Source of the DNA: Mesorhizobium sp. NBSH29
GTDB lineage: Bacteria; Pseudomonadota; Alphaproteobacteria; Rhizobiales; Rhizobiaceae
Direction of reading: 5' to 3'
Length of the DNA stretch: 64,000 nt
Assembly: GCF_015500055.1 (NCBI RefSeq)
Contig: NZ_CP045492.1
Coordinates: forward strand, 2,924,501 to 2,988,500
Made by a program: the position numbers and the translations under genes. The notes beneath the pieces are model-generated. The model did no database searches. It worked only from the letters and a program-made list of their open reading frames with translations, and had not been told where the DNA came from. This document shows positions 37,346 through 46,194 of this stretch, piece after piece; position 1 is the stretch's first letter; the number at the start of each line of letters is the position of its first letter.

Positions 37346-37960
37346 ATGACAACAATAACAAAGAAGATAGCACTTCACCTAGCGTCACTTGTTCTCGCGG
37401 TTGCTGCCGTGACAAGCGCTGCAGAAGCGCAGGGGCCAGCGTCCATGGCGACCGGCAAGCGTACCACGCAGCCAGTCGGCCATTACCAATTTTGCCTCAC
37501 CCAGCCGCAGGAATGCCGCCAGAAAACAGCGAGCGCCCGTCCCGTCGCACTGACGCGGTCGCTCTGGGGTCAGCTAATCGCGGTCAACAATGCGGTCAAC
37601 ACGCGCATCACGCCGCGCACTGACATGGAAATCTGGGGGCAGGAAGAAGTCTGGTCGTTTCCCACCACAGTCGGCGATTGCGAGGATTATGTCCTGGAAA
37701 AGCGTCGTGAGCTTATGGCACTCGGCATTCCCGCCGGCAGCCTGCTGATCACGGTTGTGCGCCAGACCAATGGTGATGGCCATGCAGTCCTGACCGTACG
37801 CACAGGGGGTGGCGACTACATTCTGGACAATCTGGAACCCCGCATTCTCGCCTGGCAGGACACCGACTACACGTTTTTGAAGCGTCAGTCGGAAACCAAT
37901 TCCGGCACCTGGGTATCCATCAACACTGGCCGCGCGATTGCGGTCGGCTCGGTAAAGTAA
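37346..37960 (+). CDS. Exported transglutaminase-like cysteine peptidase (BTLCP, LapG-like)
   Basis: A 204-residue periplasmic protein with a signal peptide to about AAEAQG (residue 30). The catalytic triad is Cys112 (GDCEDYVLEKR), His146 (GDGHAVLTV) and Asp161 (YILDNL). LapG, the characterised member, cleaves surface adhesins when c-di-GMP is low. No adhesin or LapD-like receptor gene is in the window, so the substrate is unknown. It is flanked by terminators and is thus monocistronic. Confidence 0.92.
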   Translation: MTTITKKIALHLASLVLAVAAVTSAAEAQGPASMATGKRTTQPVGHYQFCLTQPQECRQKTASARPVALTRSLWGQLIAVNNAVNTRITPRTDMEIWGQEEVWSFPTTVGDCEDYVLEKRRELMALGIPAGSLLITVVRQTNGDGHAVLTVRTGGGDYILDNLEPRILAWQDTDYTFLKRQSETNSGTWVSINTGRAIAVGSVK

Positions 37961-38021
37961 TCGGGCACACAGAATAACTCGGTCGAGTCCCCACCCTCCC
38001 CGTCCCCATCGACCGGGTTAC

Positions 38022-38058
38022 GGAGCCGGCCCAGTCCCCGGGCCGGCTCCTCCTTTTT
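38022..38058 (+). terminator. Intrinsic terminator after the BTLCP gene
   Basis: GGAGCCGGCCC-AGTCCCC-GGGCCGGCTCC stem followed by TCCTTTTT, 61 bases after the stop and before the convergent carbonic anhydrase gene. Confidence 0.9.
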
Positions 38059-38067
38059 AGGAAAGCC

Positions 38068-38598
38068 TCATTCGGCCACGGCCAGTCCTCCGATAAACCG
38101 CCGCCCATTCTCAACATAATGGGCAGCAGATTGGCGAAGTCCCTTGATAGCCGCTTCGTCCAGCATCCGAATGGCTTTGGCTGGCGCACCGACAATCAGC
38201 GACCCTTCTGGATATTCCTTGCCCTCGGTCACCAGCGCGCCGGCACCGACAAGCGAATTTTTGCCGATCTTCGCGCCGTTCAGGATAATGGCACCCATGC
38301 CGACAAGACAGTTTTCGCCGATGCTGCATCCGTGGAGCATCGCCTTGTGGCCAATTGTGCAACCCCGTCCGATCGTGATCGGAAAGCCCACATCGGTGTG
38401 CAGCACGGCGTGTTCCTGCACGTTGGTGTCGTCTCCAATGGATATGAGTTCATTGTCTCCACGTATCACAACGCCGAACCAAATCCCTGCATTGCGCCCG
38501 AGCCGCACACGCCCGATCAGGGTCGCGTCCGGTGCCACCCAGTTGCTGGCCCTTTCGTCAAACTCGGGGCTTATCCCGTCGAGCGTATAAATCGGCAT
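38068..38598 (-). CDS. Gamma carbonic anhydrase family protein
   Basis: A 176-residue left-handed beta-helix protein built of hexapeptide repeats (YrdA/PaaY type). Zinc ligands are His67, His84 and His89 in HAVLHT and [10 protein letters not shown]. It may hydrate CO2 or act as a complex-I-associated homologue of plant gamma-CA; activity cannot be judged from sequence. The start at 38598 ([20 protein letters not shown]) is supported by family alignment. Confidence 0.92.
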   Translation of the reverse strand: MPIYTLDGISPEFDERASNWVAPDATLIGRVRLGRNAGIWFGVVIRGDNELISIGDDTNVQEHAVLHTDVGFPITIGRGCTIGHKAMLHGCSIGENCLVGMGAIILNGAKIGKNSLVGAGALVTEGKEYPEGSLIVGAPAKAIRMLDEAAIKGLRQSAAHYVENGRRFIGGLAVAE

Positions 38599-38696
38599 TG
38601 GGTACTCCTGCGCATCTCGGCATTTACAATCCATTTACCATAACCGGCCACAGTCAATCTTGATAAGCGACCGACACCTGCAACCGGATTGCGCAC

Positions 38697-39431
38697 ATGA
38701 AAAATGCCGTAGCGCTCGCCGCAAATGATTTCAGAACAGTGGACTCGAAAATTCTTATCCGCATATTTTACGGCATCGCGGCATTGGCCGTACTTTCGCT
38801 CATCATCAGCTTTGGCGGGCGATGGTTCGGGCACGCTATCGCGCTGGCTGGGCACACCGAAGATTCTACGCCTTACGAAGTGGTGATCGGCAACAATGTC
38901 CTGAAGGTGCCCGGCAACAAGATCCGCTTCGACCGGTCGCGACGCGACGGAATTGCTGATCGGCTGGAATTGTATCTCCACTGGCCTGATATGGGCGGCT
39001 ACAGCACAGCCCACAGCGATGATTTCAACAACCTCGGACCGGACAAGAGATTGCTTTTCGTATCTCTCGAACCACAGATCATGTCACGCGACATGAGCGG
39101 CCGTTTCGAGCCCATTTACAGCGCGCTGATTGCCAAGCCAGGCAAGCCTGCCAGTGCCGGGATCACACTTTACGACTTCACTGAAAAATCAGGTTATTCC
39201 AATGAGTTGCTGGCCGTTGCCGCACGGCCAGGCGACAATACACCCTTCGTCGCGCGCTGCTTGAGTGGTCCGACAGCCGACGAATCGCTGGCTGCTTGCG
39301 AGCGTGACATTACGGTCGGCGATGGTCTGATCCTGTCTTACAGATTTTCCAGAGAACTGCTCGACCAATGGTCGGCACTGGACGCTGCAATCATCGATAG
39401 CGCCCGATCCATGCTCCAGACCGGGCGTTGA
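38697..39431 (+). CDS. Hypothetical protein with one N-terminal membrane anchor
   Basis: A 244-residue protein of unknown family. A single hydrophobic segment at about residues 24-42 suggests an inner-membrane anchor, with the rest in the periplasm. Features are YEVVIGNNVLKVPGNKIRF and a cysteine pair, CLSGPTADESLAAC (about 201-214), that could form a disulphide. It is divergent from the carbonic anhydrase gene and convergent with the DUF3126 gene two bases away. Confidence 0.78.
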   Translation: MKNAVALAANDFRTVDSKILIRIFYGIAALAVLSLIISFGGRWFGHAIALAGHTEDSTPYEVVIGNNVLKVPGNKIRFDRSRRDGIADRLELYLHWPDMGGYSTAHSDDFNNLGPDKRLLFVSLEPQIMSRDMSGRFEPIYSALIAKPGKPASAGITLYDFTEKSGYSNELLAVAARPGDNTPFVARCLSGPTADESLAACERDITVGDGLILSYRFSRELLDQWSALDAAIIDSARSMLQTGR

Positions 39432-39433
39432 TC

Positions 39434-39691
39434 TCAGACCTCGAGGTCGATGTCGAGGATAGCCATCGAGAAGTTATAGTCGCCGTCTTCCTCGTCCTTA
39501 TAGACAAGCCCGAGGAAATCCACGCCGACATAGACTTCAGCCGAATCGTTCTTGCGCGGCCGTGCCTTTACTTCCATCGTAGGGCTCTTGAAAGCACGCC
39601 TGAAAAACGCTTCCAACTTTTTGATCTCTGCAGGGGTCAACGGTTTTCTCCGCTCGCAATTCGATTGATTGCGCGCTTCTGACACGTCCAT
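39434..39691 (-). CDS. DUF3126 family protein
   Basis: An 85-residue alphaproteobacterial protein. The core KPLTPAEIKKLEAFFRRAF and DSAEVYVGVDFLGLVYKDEE is the DUF3126 signature; the function is unknown. The first 15 residues are not part of the core, so the true start might be internal, but no ATG lies closer. It is beside cysE, as in many Rhizobiales. Confidence 0.87.
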   Translation of the reverse strand: MDVSEARNQSNCERRKPLTPAEIKKLEAFFRRAFKSPTMEVKARPRKNDSAEVYVGVDFLGLVYKDEEDGDYNFSMAILDIDLEV

Positions 39692-39748
39692 AATGGCGAT
39701 GTAAAGGCGACGCAGACTTTCAGACCCGCAGAGTGCACAGGCGACCGG

Positions 39749-40594
39749 TCAGATATCGAAGCTCTCTATCTGATCAAGTTGGGCATCTGGCAAAAGTTGG
39801 TCCATCTGGCGCGAAGGCTGCTCGCAGCCCGATTCGCCGACAACGCGGGCCGGCACGCCGGCAACAGTTTTGTTGGGAGGTACCGGTGCGAGCACTACCG
39901 ACCCGGCAGCAACCTTCGAGCAGTGCCCCACTTCGATATTTCCAAGAATCTTCGCGCCGGCTCCGATGAGGACGCCGTGGCGAATTTTCGGATGACGGTC
40001 GCCACCGGCCTTGCCCGTACCGCCGAGCGTAACCCCGTGCAGGATTGAGACATTGTCCTCGATGACAGCGGTTTCACCCACCACAAGCCCCGTCGCGTGA
40101 TCGATAAAGATGCCTTTGCCGATTTGTGATGCCGGATTGATATCGGTCTGGAACACGGAAGACGACCGGCTTTGCAGATAGAGGGCAAAATCGCGGCGTC
40201 CTGTATTCCAAAGCCAGTGCGCTAGACGATGCGTCTGGATGGCGTGAAACCCCTTGAAATAAAGCACCGGCATCAGGAACCGGTCGCAGGCCGGATCGCG
40301 ATCATAATAAGCCTGGATGTCGACACGCACGATCGACGACCATTCGGGCACGTCCTTCGCCATCGCATGAAACGTCTGCCGAATGAGGTCGGCGCTCAGA
40401 TCCTGATGATCAAGCCGCTCGGCGAGCCGATGGATGACCACGTCTTCCAAATTGTCGTGGTGGAGGATGGTGGAATAGAGAAACGCAGCGAGCAACGGGT
40501 CGACTGCCACCGCCTGCTCTGCCTCGCTACGAATAGCTGCCCAGATCGGATCGACTGGCCTCAGCCGGCTGCGCGGCGCGCTCAAAGAATTCAT
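39749..40594 (-). CDS. cysE: Serine O-acetyltransferase
   Basis: A 281-residue enzyme that makes O-acetylserine for cysteine synthesis. An alpha-helical N-terminal domain precedes the hexapeptide beta-helix, with FIDHATGLVVGETAVIEDNV, LHGVTLGGTGKAGGDRHPKI and the C-terminal NKTVAGVPARVVG. The extreme C-terminus ends in Ile, as needed for binding CysK. ATG 40594 has GGAG six bases upstream; the GTG just before it is less likely. Confidence 0.96.
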   Translation of the reverse strand: MNSLSAPRSRLRPVDPIWAAIRSEAEQAVAVDPLLAAFLYSTILHHDNLEDVVIHRLAERLDHQDLSADLIRQTFHAMAKDVPEWSSIVRVDIQAYYDRDPACDRFLMPVLYFKGFHAIQTHRLAHWLWNTGRRDFALYLQSRSSSVFQTDINPASQIGKGIFIDHATGLVVGETAVIEDNVSILHGVTLGGTGKAGGDRHPKIRHGVLIGAGAKILGNIEVGHCSKVAAGSVVLAPVPPNKTVAGVPARVVGESGCEQPSRQMDQLLPDAQLDQIESFDI

Positions 40595-40782
40595 CACAGT
40601 CTCCGTACCTGCGCTTTGCGCGTATGGCGATTACTTATACGCCCATATCAACCATCGTAGTACTCAAAATTCCTGAATCCTTCATCAAATGAATGTGGTT
40701 GGTGGCGATTCAGAGCGCAAGGAAAGCGTATTAGTGTTATCATCGGACTAGTTAGTGCAGCGGGGGTTGCAAATTGCGTATC

Positions 40783-41370
40783 ATGCCTCTGGTTGATGAC
40801 GCCCTCAAGGCGAGCCTTCTGGTGTTGTACAACGCCCCTGATCGCCACTACCATAATGCGGCACACATTGAATCTCTGCTCGCCATTGCGCTGCGCCACC
40901 GACCGGCGCTTATCGACGCCGATCTGGTAGAAACGGCCATCTGGTTTCACGACGCCATTTACGACAGCGCCCGCAAGGACAATGAGGAAAAGAGCGCAGA
41001 GCTCGCAGCCCGCTACTTGTCGCGCAGGATCGTGCCAGAACGCCTGCACTGCATTGTCAGGATGATCGAAGCCACCAATACCCATCAGGTTCCTGATCTA
41101 GGCCCTGAGGACAGGCGGCGTGATGCAGCAATGTTTCTCGATATGGATCTCGCCATCCTCGGTGCTCCTCCACAGGAGTTTGATATTTACGAGGCAGCTG
41201 TCCGCAAGGAATATGCCTGGGTTAGCGAAGACGACTGGCGCAAAGGCAGGGCTGCCTTTTTGACGAATTTTCTTGCCCGCCCAAGCGTTTACAATACCCC
41301 GCTATTTTGCCAGATCTATGAGGATCAGGCACGCAAAAATCTCATCCGTTCGCTCGACAGCCTGACTTGA
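40783..41370 (+). CDS. HD-domain metal-dependent phosphohydrolase-like protein
   Basis: About 195 residues with the HD signature: RHYHNAAHIESLL, then AIWFHDAIYD with the His-Asp pair, and a later metal aspartate in FLDMDLAILG. Related proteins are predicted phosphohydrolases with unknown substrates. ATG 40783 is given, but an in-frame TTG at 40774 has GGGGG seven bases upstream and may be the real start. It is divergent from cysE. Confidence 0.88.
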   Translation: MPLVDDALKASLLVLYNAPDRHYHNAAHIESLLAIALRHRPALIDADLVETAIWFHDAIYDSARKDNEEKSAELAARYLSRRIVPERLHCIVRMIEATNTHQVPDLGPEDRRRDAAMFLDMDLAILGAPPQEFDIYEAAVRKEYAWVSEDDWRKGRAAFLTNFLARPSVYNTPLFCQIYEDQARKNLIRSLDSLT

Positions 41371-41400
41371 ACTGCACGCGGTCGAAACTCGACCCCAATG

Positions 41401-41431
41401 GAAAAGGCCGCCCGGATCAAGGCGGCCTTTG
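41401..41431. terminator. Bidirectional terminator between the HD gene and the sugar ABC operon
   Basis: AAAAGGCCGCC-CGGATCAA-GGCGGCCTTT, a seven-pair GC stem extended by A/T pairs, placed between two convergent stops. It can serve both transcripts. Confidence 0.85.
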
Positions 41432-41455
41432 TTATGGAGTTAGCAGTTGTGCTGA

Positions 41456-42418
41456 TCAGAACGGTGTATTCGGATAGTCAAACTGCGCCGCATTTTCCTT
41501 GGTGATCAGTGTCGAGTTGATGATCATCGTACCGTCGACCTGCGCATTGGCCACAAAGTGGAGTGCAGTCAGATCGATGGCGGTCGCAACCATGTTGGGA
41601 TTGTAGCTGACATCAACAGGCACCTGCTTGGAGCCTGCCGCCACCATTTTGACGATCTGGTTCATGCCAGCGCCGCCAACAACCCACATCTCGTCTTCAC
41701 GACCGGCTTCCTTGAGAGCTTTCAGCACCCCGATCAGAATGTCGTCGTCCTGGCACCAGACCGCGTCGATCTTGGAATGCTTGGTCAAAAAGTCCTGCAT
41801 CACCTTGTAGCCGTCATCGCGGTTCCAGTTGGCGAACTGGTTGTCCAGCACCTTGATCTCGGTCCCGGCGATGCCTTCCATAAAGGCATCATAACGCTGC
41901 TTGTCGATTGGGATCGGCAGGCCGCGCAGAACCACAATGTTGCCGCCATGTGGCAGCGCTTCCTTGAAATACTTCGCGGTGGTGGCTCCAAGGCCCGGAT
42001 TATCGCCGGCCACGTAAAGATCCTCAATGCCCTCTTGGCTGAGCGCGCGGTCGATCACCGTCACCCATTTGCCAGCATCTTTCACCTTCTTGATCGAGGC
42101 AGTCATGGCATCCGGATCGCCTGGCAGAACCACCAGCGCGTCGATATCGCGGGTTGTGACCATGTCTTCAAGATCGGCAGCCTGCCGGGTCGAATCCGGT
42201 GCGGTCGCCAGCACGAATTTCAGGTTTGGATAGGCCTTTTCAAGACGCTCCACTGCCTGCTGCGCAAAAAAGCCTACGCCGCCAGTCCAGCCGTGATCAG
42301 CAGTCGGGACCGAAACGCCGATCGTGTAGGTCTTTTCTTCAGCAGATGCTGACCCGACGGCCACGCCCGCGACCAGCAGTCCCGCCAGCGCTGTCGATTT
42401 GATAAAATTCATGTTCAT
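41456..42418 (-). CDS. Sugar ABC transporter periplasmic binding protein (ribose type)
   Basis: A 320-residue Peripla_BP_4 protein. The signal peptide ends near VGSASA (residue 26). Residues from YTIGVSVPTADHGWTGG onward form the two-lobe binding fold, with GDPDAMTASIKKVKDAGKWV and DAVWCQDDDILIGVLKALKE as lobe landmarks. Such proteins bind pentoses, hexoses or polyols; the ligand cannot be told. It is the last gene of its operon, 52 bases after the permease. Confidence 0.92.
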   Translation of the reverse strand: MNMNFIKSTALAGLLVAGVAVGSASAEEKTYTIGVSVPTADHGWTGGVGFFAQQAVERLEKAYPNLKFVLATAPDSTRQAADLEDMVTTRDIDALVVLPGDPDAMTASIKKVKDAGKWVTVIDRALSQEGIEDLYVAGDNPGLGATTAKYFKEALPHGGNIVVLRGLPIPIDKQRYDAFMEGIAGTEIKVLDNQFANWNRDDGYKVMQDFLTKHSKIDAVWCQDDDILIGVLKALKEAGREDEMWVVGGAGMNQIVKMVAAGSKQVPVDVSYNPNMVATAIDLTALHFVANAQVDGTMIINSTLITKENAAQFDYPNTPF

Positions 42419-42470
42419 GTTTTCCTCCCGTTGATTGCCCCTTAGGGCGTTGCGTAGAACTGGAAACTTG

Positions 42471-43475
42471 TTAGCCGCCCGCCTTCCCGCTGCGCTGCAA
42501 GAGCACGGCGATGATGATGATTGCGCCCAGAAATGCCTGATTGAGATATGGGCTGATCAGGCTCTGCAGATTGAGAATGTTGCCAATCAATTCGAGGATG
42601 ATGACACCCACCACCGTGCCCCAGATTCGGCCAAACCCGCCGCGCAAGGTGGTGCCGCCAATGATCACTGCCGCAATAGCCTGCAACTCCCAAAGCACCG
42701 CAGTCGAACTGTTGGCCGAGCCAAACTTCGGCACGTAAAGCACCGCGGCAGCGCCCACGAGCAACCCTTGGAGGATGTAGGTCATCAACCGCACCCGGTC
42801 GACCTTGATGGCTGAATAGCGCGCCACTTGCTCGTTCGACCCGATGGCCGCGATATGGCGCCCGAACGTCGTCCGCCGCAGCACAATCTCGGCAATGATC
42901 GCGACCACCGCAAACACGATAATCGGCACCGAAATGCCGAAAACCTTGCCCGAATAAAGCGGCTCGTAGATGTCGGCAGCTTGAATGTTGAGGTTCAGCG
43001 TACCCCCATCAGCGAGAAACGTGATCAGCGCACGAAAAATACCGAGCGTCCCGAGCGTCACGATAAACGGCTCGATACGCCCGACCGCAATTAAAGCACC
43101 GTTGAGCGCCCCGCCTGCGCTGCCTATGACAAGTCCGGCGAAAATTCCCAGCGCAATCACAGACCAGCCATGACCCATAGAGGATTCAGCGCCGTTGATA
43201 ATGAGGATCATGACGCCGGCGATAAAAGCTGCCATCGAGCCGACCGACAGATCGAGCCCGCCGGACGTGATGACAAAGGTCGCACCAATGGCAATCAGGC
43301 CGATAAAGACCGAGCGGGCGACGATGTTGGACAGATTGGCAATGCTGAGGAAGTTTTCGTTGAGAGACGTGCCCAGCAGCATCAACAGCACCAGCGCCAC
43401 GAGTGGCCCAAACACGCTGAGACGCAGATTTGGGCGGCGTTGCGCCTTGCTTTCACCGGTCGCCAAACTCGTCAT
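42471..43475 (-). CDS. Sugar ABC transporter permease (RbsC type)
   Basis: A 334-residue membrane permease with about eight to ten hydrophobic helices. The family landmark TSGGLDLSVGSMAAF is at about 71-85, and the coupling-helix region RRTTFGRHIAAIGSNEQVAR is visible. It pairs with the upstream double ATPase; its ATG overlaps the ATPase stop by four bases, so translation is coupled. Confidence 0.94.
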   Translation of the reverse strand: MTSLATGESKAQRRPNLRLSVFGPLVALVLLMLLGTSLNENFLSIANLSNIVARSVFIGLIAIGATFVITSGGLDLSVGSMAAFIAGVMILIINGAESSMGHGWSVIALGIFAGLVIGSAGGALNGALIAVGRIEPFIVTLGTLGIFRALITFLADGGTLNLNIQAADIYEPLYSGKVFGISVPIIVFAVVAIIAEIVLRRTTFGRHIAAIGSNEQVARYSAIKVDRVRLMTYILQGLLVGAAAVLYVPKFGSANSSTAVLWELQAIAAVIIGGTTLRGGFGRIWGTVVGVIILELIGNILNLQSLISPYLNQAFLGAIIIIAVLLQRSGKAGG

Positions 43476-44995
43476 GCCGCTGCCCTTTTTGCTATGCCCA
43501 TCTGATGACGCACGATCTGCTCTTCGGTGATCGCATCACCTACCAATTCGCCGACGATGCGCCCGTCGCGCATCACCATGACCCGGTGGCTGAGGCCGAT
43601 CACCTCCTGAAGCTCCGACGAAATCAGGATGATCGACTGGCCCTCGGCCGCCAGGGCGGCGATGATGTGATAAATCTGCTGTTTGGTTCCGACATCGATG
43701 CCGCGCGTCGGCTCATCCATGATGATGATCTGCGGTTCGCTCTCCATCGTCTTCCCGAGCATCAGCTTTTGCTGATTGCCGCCCGAAAGCTGGCCGGCCT
43801 TCACCGAGGCATCACGGGCACGGATATCAAAGCGCCGTACCGCCCGCTCCAGCGCCTTGATCTCGCTGGATGTGTCGAGGAAACCGCGTTTCAGATGCTT
43901 TTCTAGCGTTAAGAGCGTGAGGTTGGGCCGTAGCCCCATATTGATCAGCAGGCCTTTGCCTTTGCGGTCTTTCGTCATGTAGGCGAGCCCCGCTGCGACT
44001 GACTGGGCGACTGCGGTAAAATTGCCAGGCTTGCCGCCCATCTCGACGGAGCCGCCCGTCTTGTGGTTCAGCCCCACCAGTGCCTCAGCCACCGCCGTGC
44101 GCCCCGATCCGATTAGCCCGGCAAAGCCCAGCACTTCGCCGCGTCTGAGGTCGAACGAGACATCCTTGACACCGCGCGCTTCCAGATTGCGCACAGACAG
44201 AACATGCGGGGCGTCGACATCGGGTTCGTGCTTTGGCGGATAAAGGTTGGACAGTTCGCGCCCGACCATCATCTGCGCCGCTGAATCCGGCGTCAGTGCC
44301 GCAGCCGAAACAGTGGCGATCAACTGGCCGTCCCGCAGCACAGTGACCCGGTTGGCCAAGTGCATGACCTCATCGAGCTTGTGCGAAATGAATATGATCG
44401 CGACGCCGCGCGCCGTCAGCCTATTGATCTGCTCAAACAGCGTATCTGTTTCAGAGACCGAAAAGACCGCCGTCGGCTCGTCCATGATCAGAACTTTGGC
44501 ATCGCGGCTGATCGCCTTGGCAATCTCAACCATCTGCTTGTCCGCAACCGACAGCTCACTGATCCGCGCCTGCGGATCAATGCCCACATGCAGCATGTCG
44601 AGGAGAGCCTGTGCCTCGGCGCGCATACGGCCGACATTAAGAAAACCGAAGCGCTTGAGCTCACGGCCAAGGAAAATCGATTCCACCACAGTCAGATGTT
44701 CGGCAAGGTTGAATTCCTGATGGATGAGGACGATGCCCAGCCCCTCCGCTTCGCCGTTCGGCGGCAGCTTCATGGGCTTGCCGTTGAAGGAGAGCGTGCC
44801 GGAGCTCGGCTGCTCAAAACCGGACAGAACCTTGATCAGCGTCGACTTGCCGGCACCGTTCTCACCGATGACGGCATGCACCTCACCGGGGAGCACATCA
44901 AAGTCGATGCTGAACAGCACCGGTATCTCGCCATAAGATTTCGAAATCCTGCTGGCCGAAAGAATCGGCGCTCCCGACGTGCCATTGCTCGTCAT
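43472..44995 (-). CDS. Sugar ABC transporter ATPase with two nucleotide-binding domains (RbsA/MglA type)
   Basis: A 507-residue fusion of two ABC domains. The first has Walker A GENGAGKST (44-52), signature LSVADKQMVEIAKA and Walker B VLIMDEPTA. The second has a degenerate Walker A (GLIGSGRTAV), signature LSGGNQQKLMLGKT and IIIMDEPTRGID, as normal for this family. It is the first gene of the operon and starts 58 bases from the nearer LacI operator, with GGGGGGAG before the ATG. Confidence 0.95.
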   Translation of the reverse strand: MTSNGTSGAPILSASRISKSYGEIPVLFSIDFDVLPGEVHAVIGENGAGKSTLIKVLSGFEQPSSGTLSFNGKPMKLPPNGEAEGLGIVLIHQEFNLAEHLTVVESIFLGRELKRFGFLNVGRMRAEAQALLDMLHVGIDPQARISELSVADKQMVEIAKAISRDAKVLIMDEPTAVFSVSETDTLFEQINRLTARGVAIIFISHKLDEVMHLANRVTVLRDGQLIATVSAAALTPDSAAQMMVGRELSNLYPPKHEPDVDAPHVLSVRNLEARGVKDVSFDLRRGEVLGFAGLIGSGRTAVAEALVGLNHKTGGSVEMGGKPGNFTAVAQSVAAGLAYMTKDRKGKGLLINMGLRPNLTLLTLEKHLKRGFLDTSSEIKALERAVRRFDIRARDASVKAGQLSGGNQQKLMLGKTMESEPQIIIMDEPTRGIDVGTKQQIYHIIAALAAEGQSIILISSELQEVIGLSHRVMVMRDGRIVGELVGDAITEEQIVRHQMGIAKRAAA

Positions 44996-45053
44996 TCTGG
45001 AAACTCCCCCCGGACATGGCGCTCAACCTCCCGGCGCCTGACCTGAAGGCAAA

Positions 45054-45069
45054 TGTAAAGGTTTTCATT
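45054..45069. promoter_or_regulatory. LacI-family operator, imperfect copy
   Basis: ATGTAAAGGTTTTCAT: an inverted repeat with one mismatch to the perfect copy at 45075-45090. The two centres are 21 bases apart, about two helical turns, allowing two repressor dimers on one face of the DNA. It lies between the ABC operon and the divergent lacI-type gene. Confidence 0.8.
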
Positions 45070-45074
45070 TCCCA

Positions 45075-45090
45075 TGTAAAGGTTTACATA
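45075..45090. promoter_or_regulatory. LacI-family operator, perfect palindrome
   Basis: ATGTAAA-GG-TTTACAT, seven-base perfect arms around a central GG, the form of a LacI/GalR operator. A minus-strand TATAAC (45102-45107) just upstream of it could be the -10 of the ABC operon, which would place this operator over the transcription start. Confidence 0.85.
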
Positions 45091-45177
45091 ATCGGTGGGT
45101 GTTATACCATCGCAGGGTCGGCATCCTGTATTCGCCCGCCATCGCGGCGCCGGATAGAGAGCCAAGGCGGGGGCTAC

Positions 45178-46194
45178 GTGCTGCACCAGAAACTGGCGAC
45201 AATCGAGGACGTTGCGGCGCTTGCTGGCGTATCTATCGCCACGGTCAGCCGTGTCGTCAACGAGCCGACCAAGGTCGCCGAAACCACGCGGCGCCGCGTC
45301 AACGATGCAATCGCACGCACCGGCTACACCACCAACGCAATGGCCCGTTCGCTGCGCATGCGCCGCAGCAACATGATCCTCATCCTCGCCCCTGACGTCG
45401 GCGATCCGAATTTTTCCAACATCCTGGTCGGCCTCGAGACGGAGGCCAGCAAGCGTGGCTACGGCATTCTCATCGGAAACACGCAAAACGACCCAACACG
45501 CGAAACCGCTTACCTGCGCTTCATCAGTTCCAATCAGGCAGACGGTCTCATCCTGCTCACTGGCCATTTACCGTTCGGCTATGTGCGGGACCAGCGCGAT
45601 CAGCGCCCTCCCCCTATGGTCGCGGTCAACGAGCCGGTACCAGGCAATGACATCCCATTTGTCGGCGTCGACAATTTCGAAGGTGCCCGCATCGCCGCCG
45701 AGCACCTTGTCTCGCAAGGTCACCGGCGTATTGCTTTCGTCGGGCGCTCAAGCCGCATCGTCAACAGCTTGCGCGAGAAGGGGTATCGCGCCGCACTTGA
45801 TAATGCCGGCATCCCAATTGACCCGATGCTCATTCTCGATGGTGACGGCACAACGGAGAGCGGCCGCCAGGCGATAGAGTTGATGTTTGTGCGCGATATT
45901 CTGCCGACGGCATTTCTGTGCGTGAACGATGCCACAGCGCTCGGCGTGCTCATCTCTCTCAACGCCCGCGGCTACGACCTGCCTGGGCGATTCTCGGTCA
46001 TGGGTTTTGACGACATATCGTTTGCCAGCTTCGTCACGCCCTCGCTGACCACCATGAAGCAGCCGCGCTCGCGGATCGGCGAGGCCGCCATGAACTTGCT
46101 TCTGACTGTCGTGGAAGGCAAACCGGTAGAACAGCGCGAGGTTCTGTTGCGCAGTGAGTTGATCCTGCGCAATTCCGTCGCCCGGCTGGGCTAG
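45178..46194 (+). CDS. LacI-family transcriptional regulator of the sugar ABC operon
   Basis: A 338-residue regulator. The HTH is at the N-terminus (TIEDVAALAGVSIATVSRVV), followed by the hinge helix and a periplasmic-binding-protein-like sensor (MILILAPDVGDPNFSNILVG; GFDDISFASFVTPSLTTMKQ). The start is GTG 45178 with GGGGG four bases upstream; an open frame back to 45016 overlaps the operators and is rejected. Its TAG stop overlaps that of the convergent hydrolase gene through a shared CTAG. Confidence 0.94.
   Translation: MLHQKLATIEDVAALAGVSIATVSRVVNEPTKVAETTRRRVNDAIARTGYTTNAMARSLRMRRSNMILILAPDVGDPNFSNILVGLETEASKRGYGILIGNTQNDPTRETAYLRFISSNQADGLILLTGHLPFGYVRDQRDQRPPPMVAVNEPVPGNDIPFVGVDNFEGARIAAEHLVSQGHRRIAFVGRSSRIVNSLREKGYRAALDNAGIPIDPMLILDGDGTTESGRQAIELMFVRDILPTAFLCVNDATALGVLISLNARGYDLPGRFSVMGFDDISFASFVTPSLTTMKQPRSRIGEAAMNLLLTVVEGKPVEQREVLLRSELILRNSVARLG

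Noticed and set aside
45016-45177. Longer N-terminus for the LacI-family regulator
   Set aside because: It would translate through both operators and add residues before the HTH; GTG 45178 with a good ribosome binding site gives the normal LacI start.
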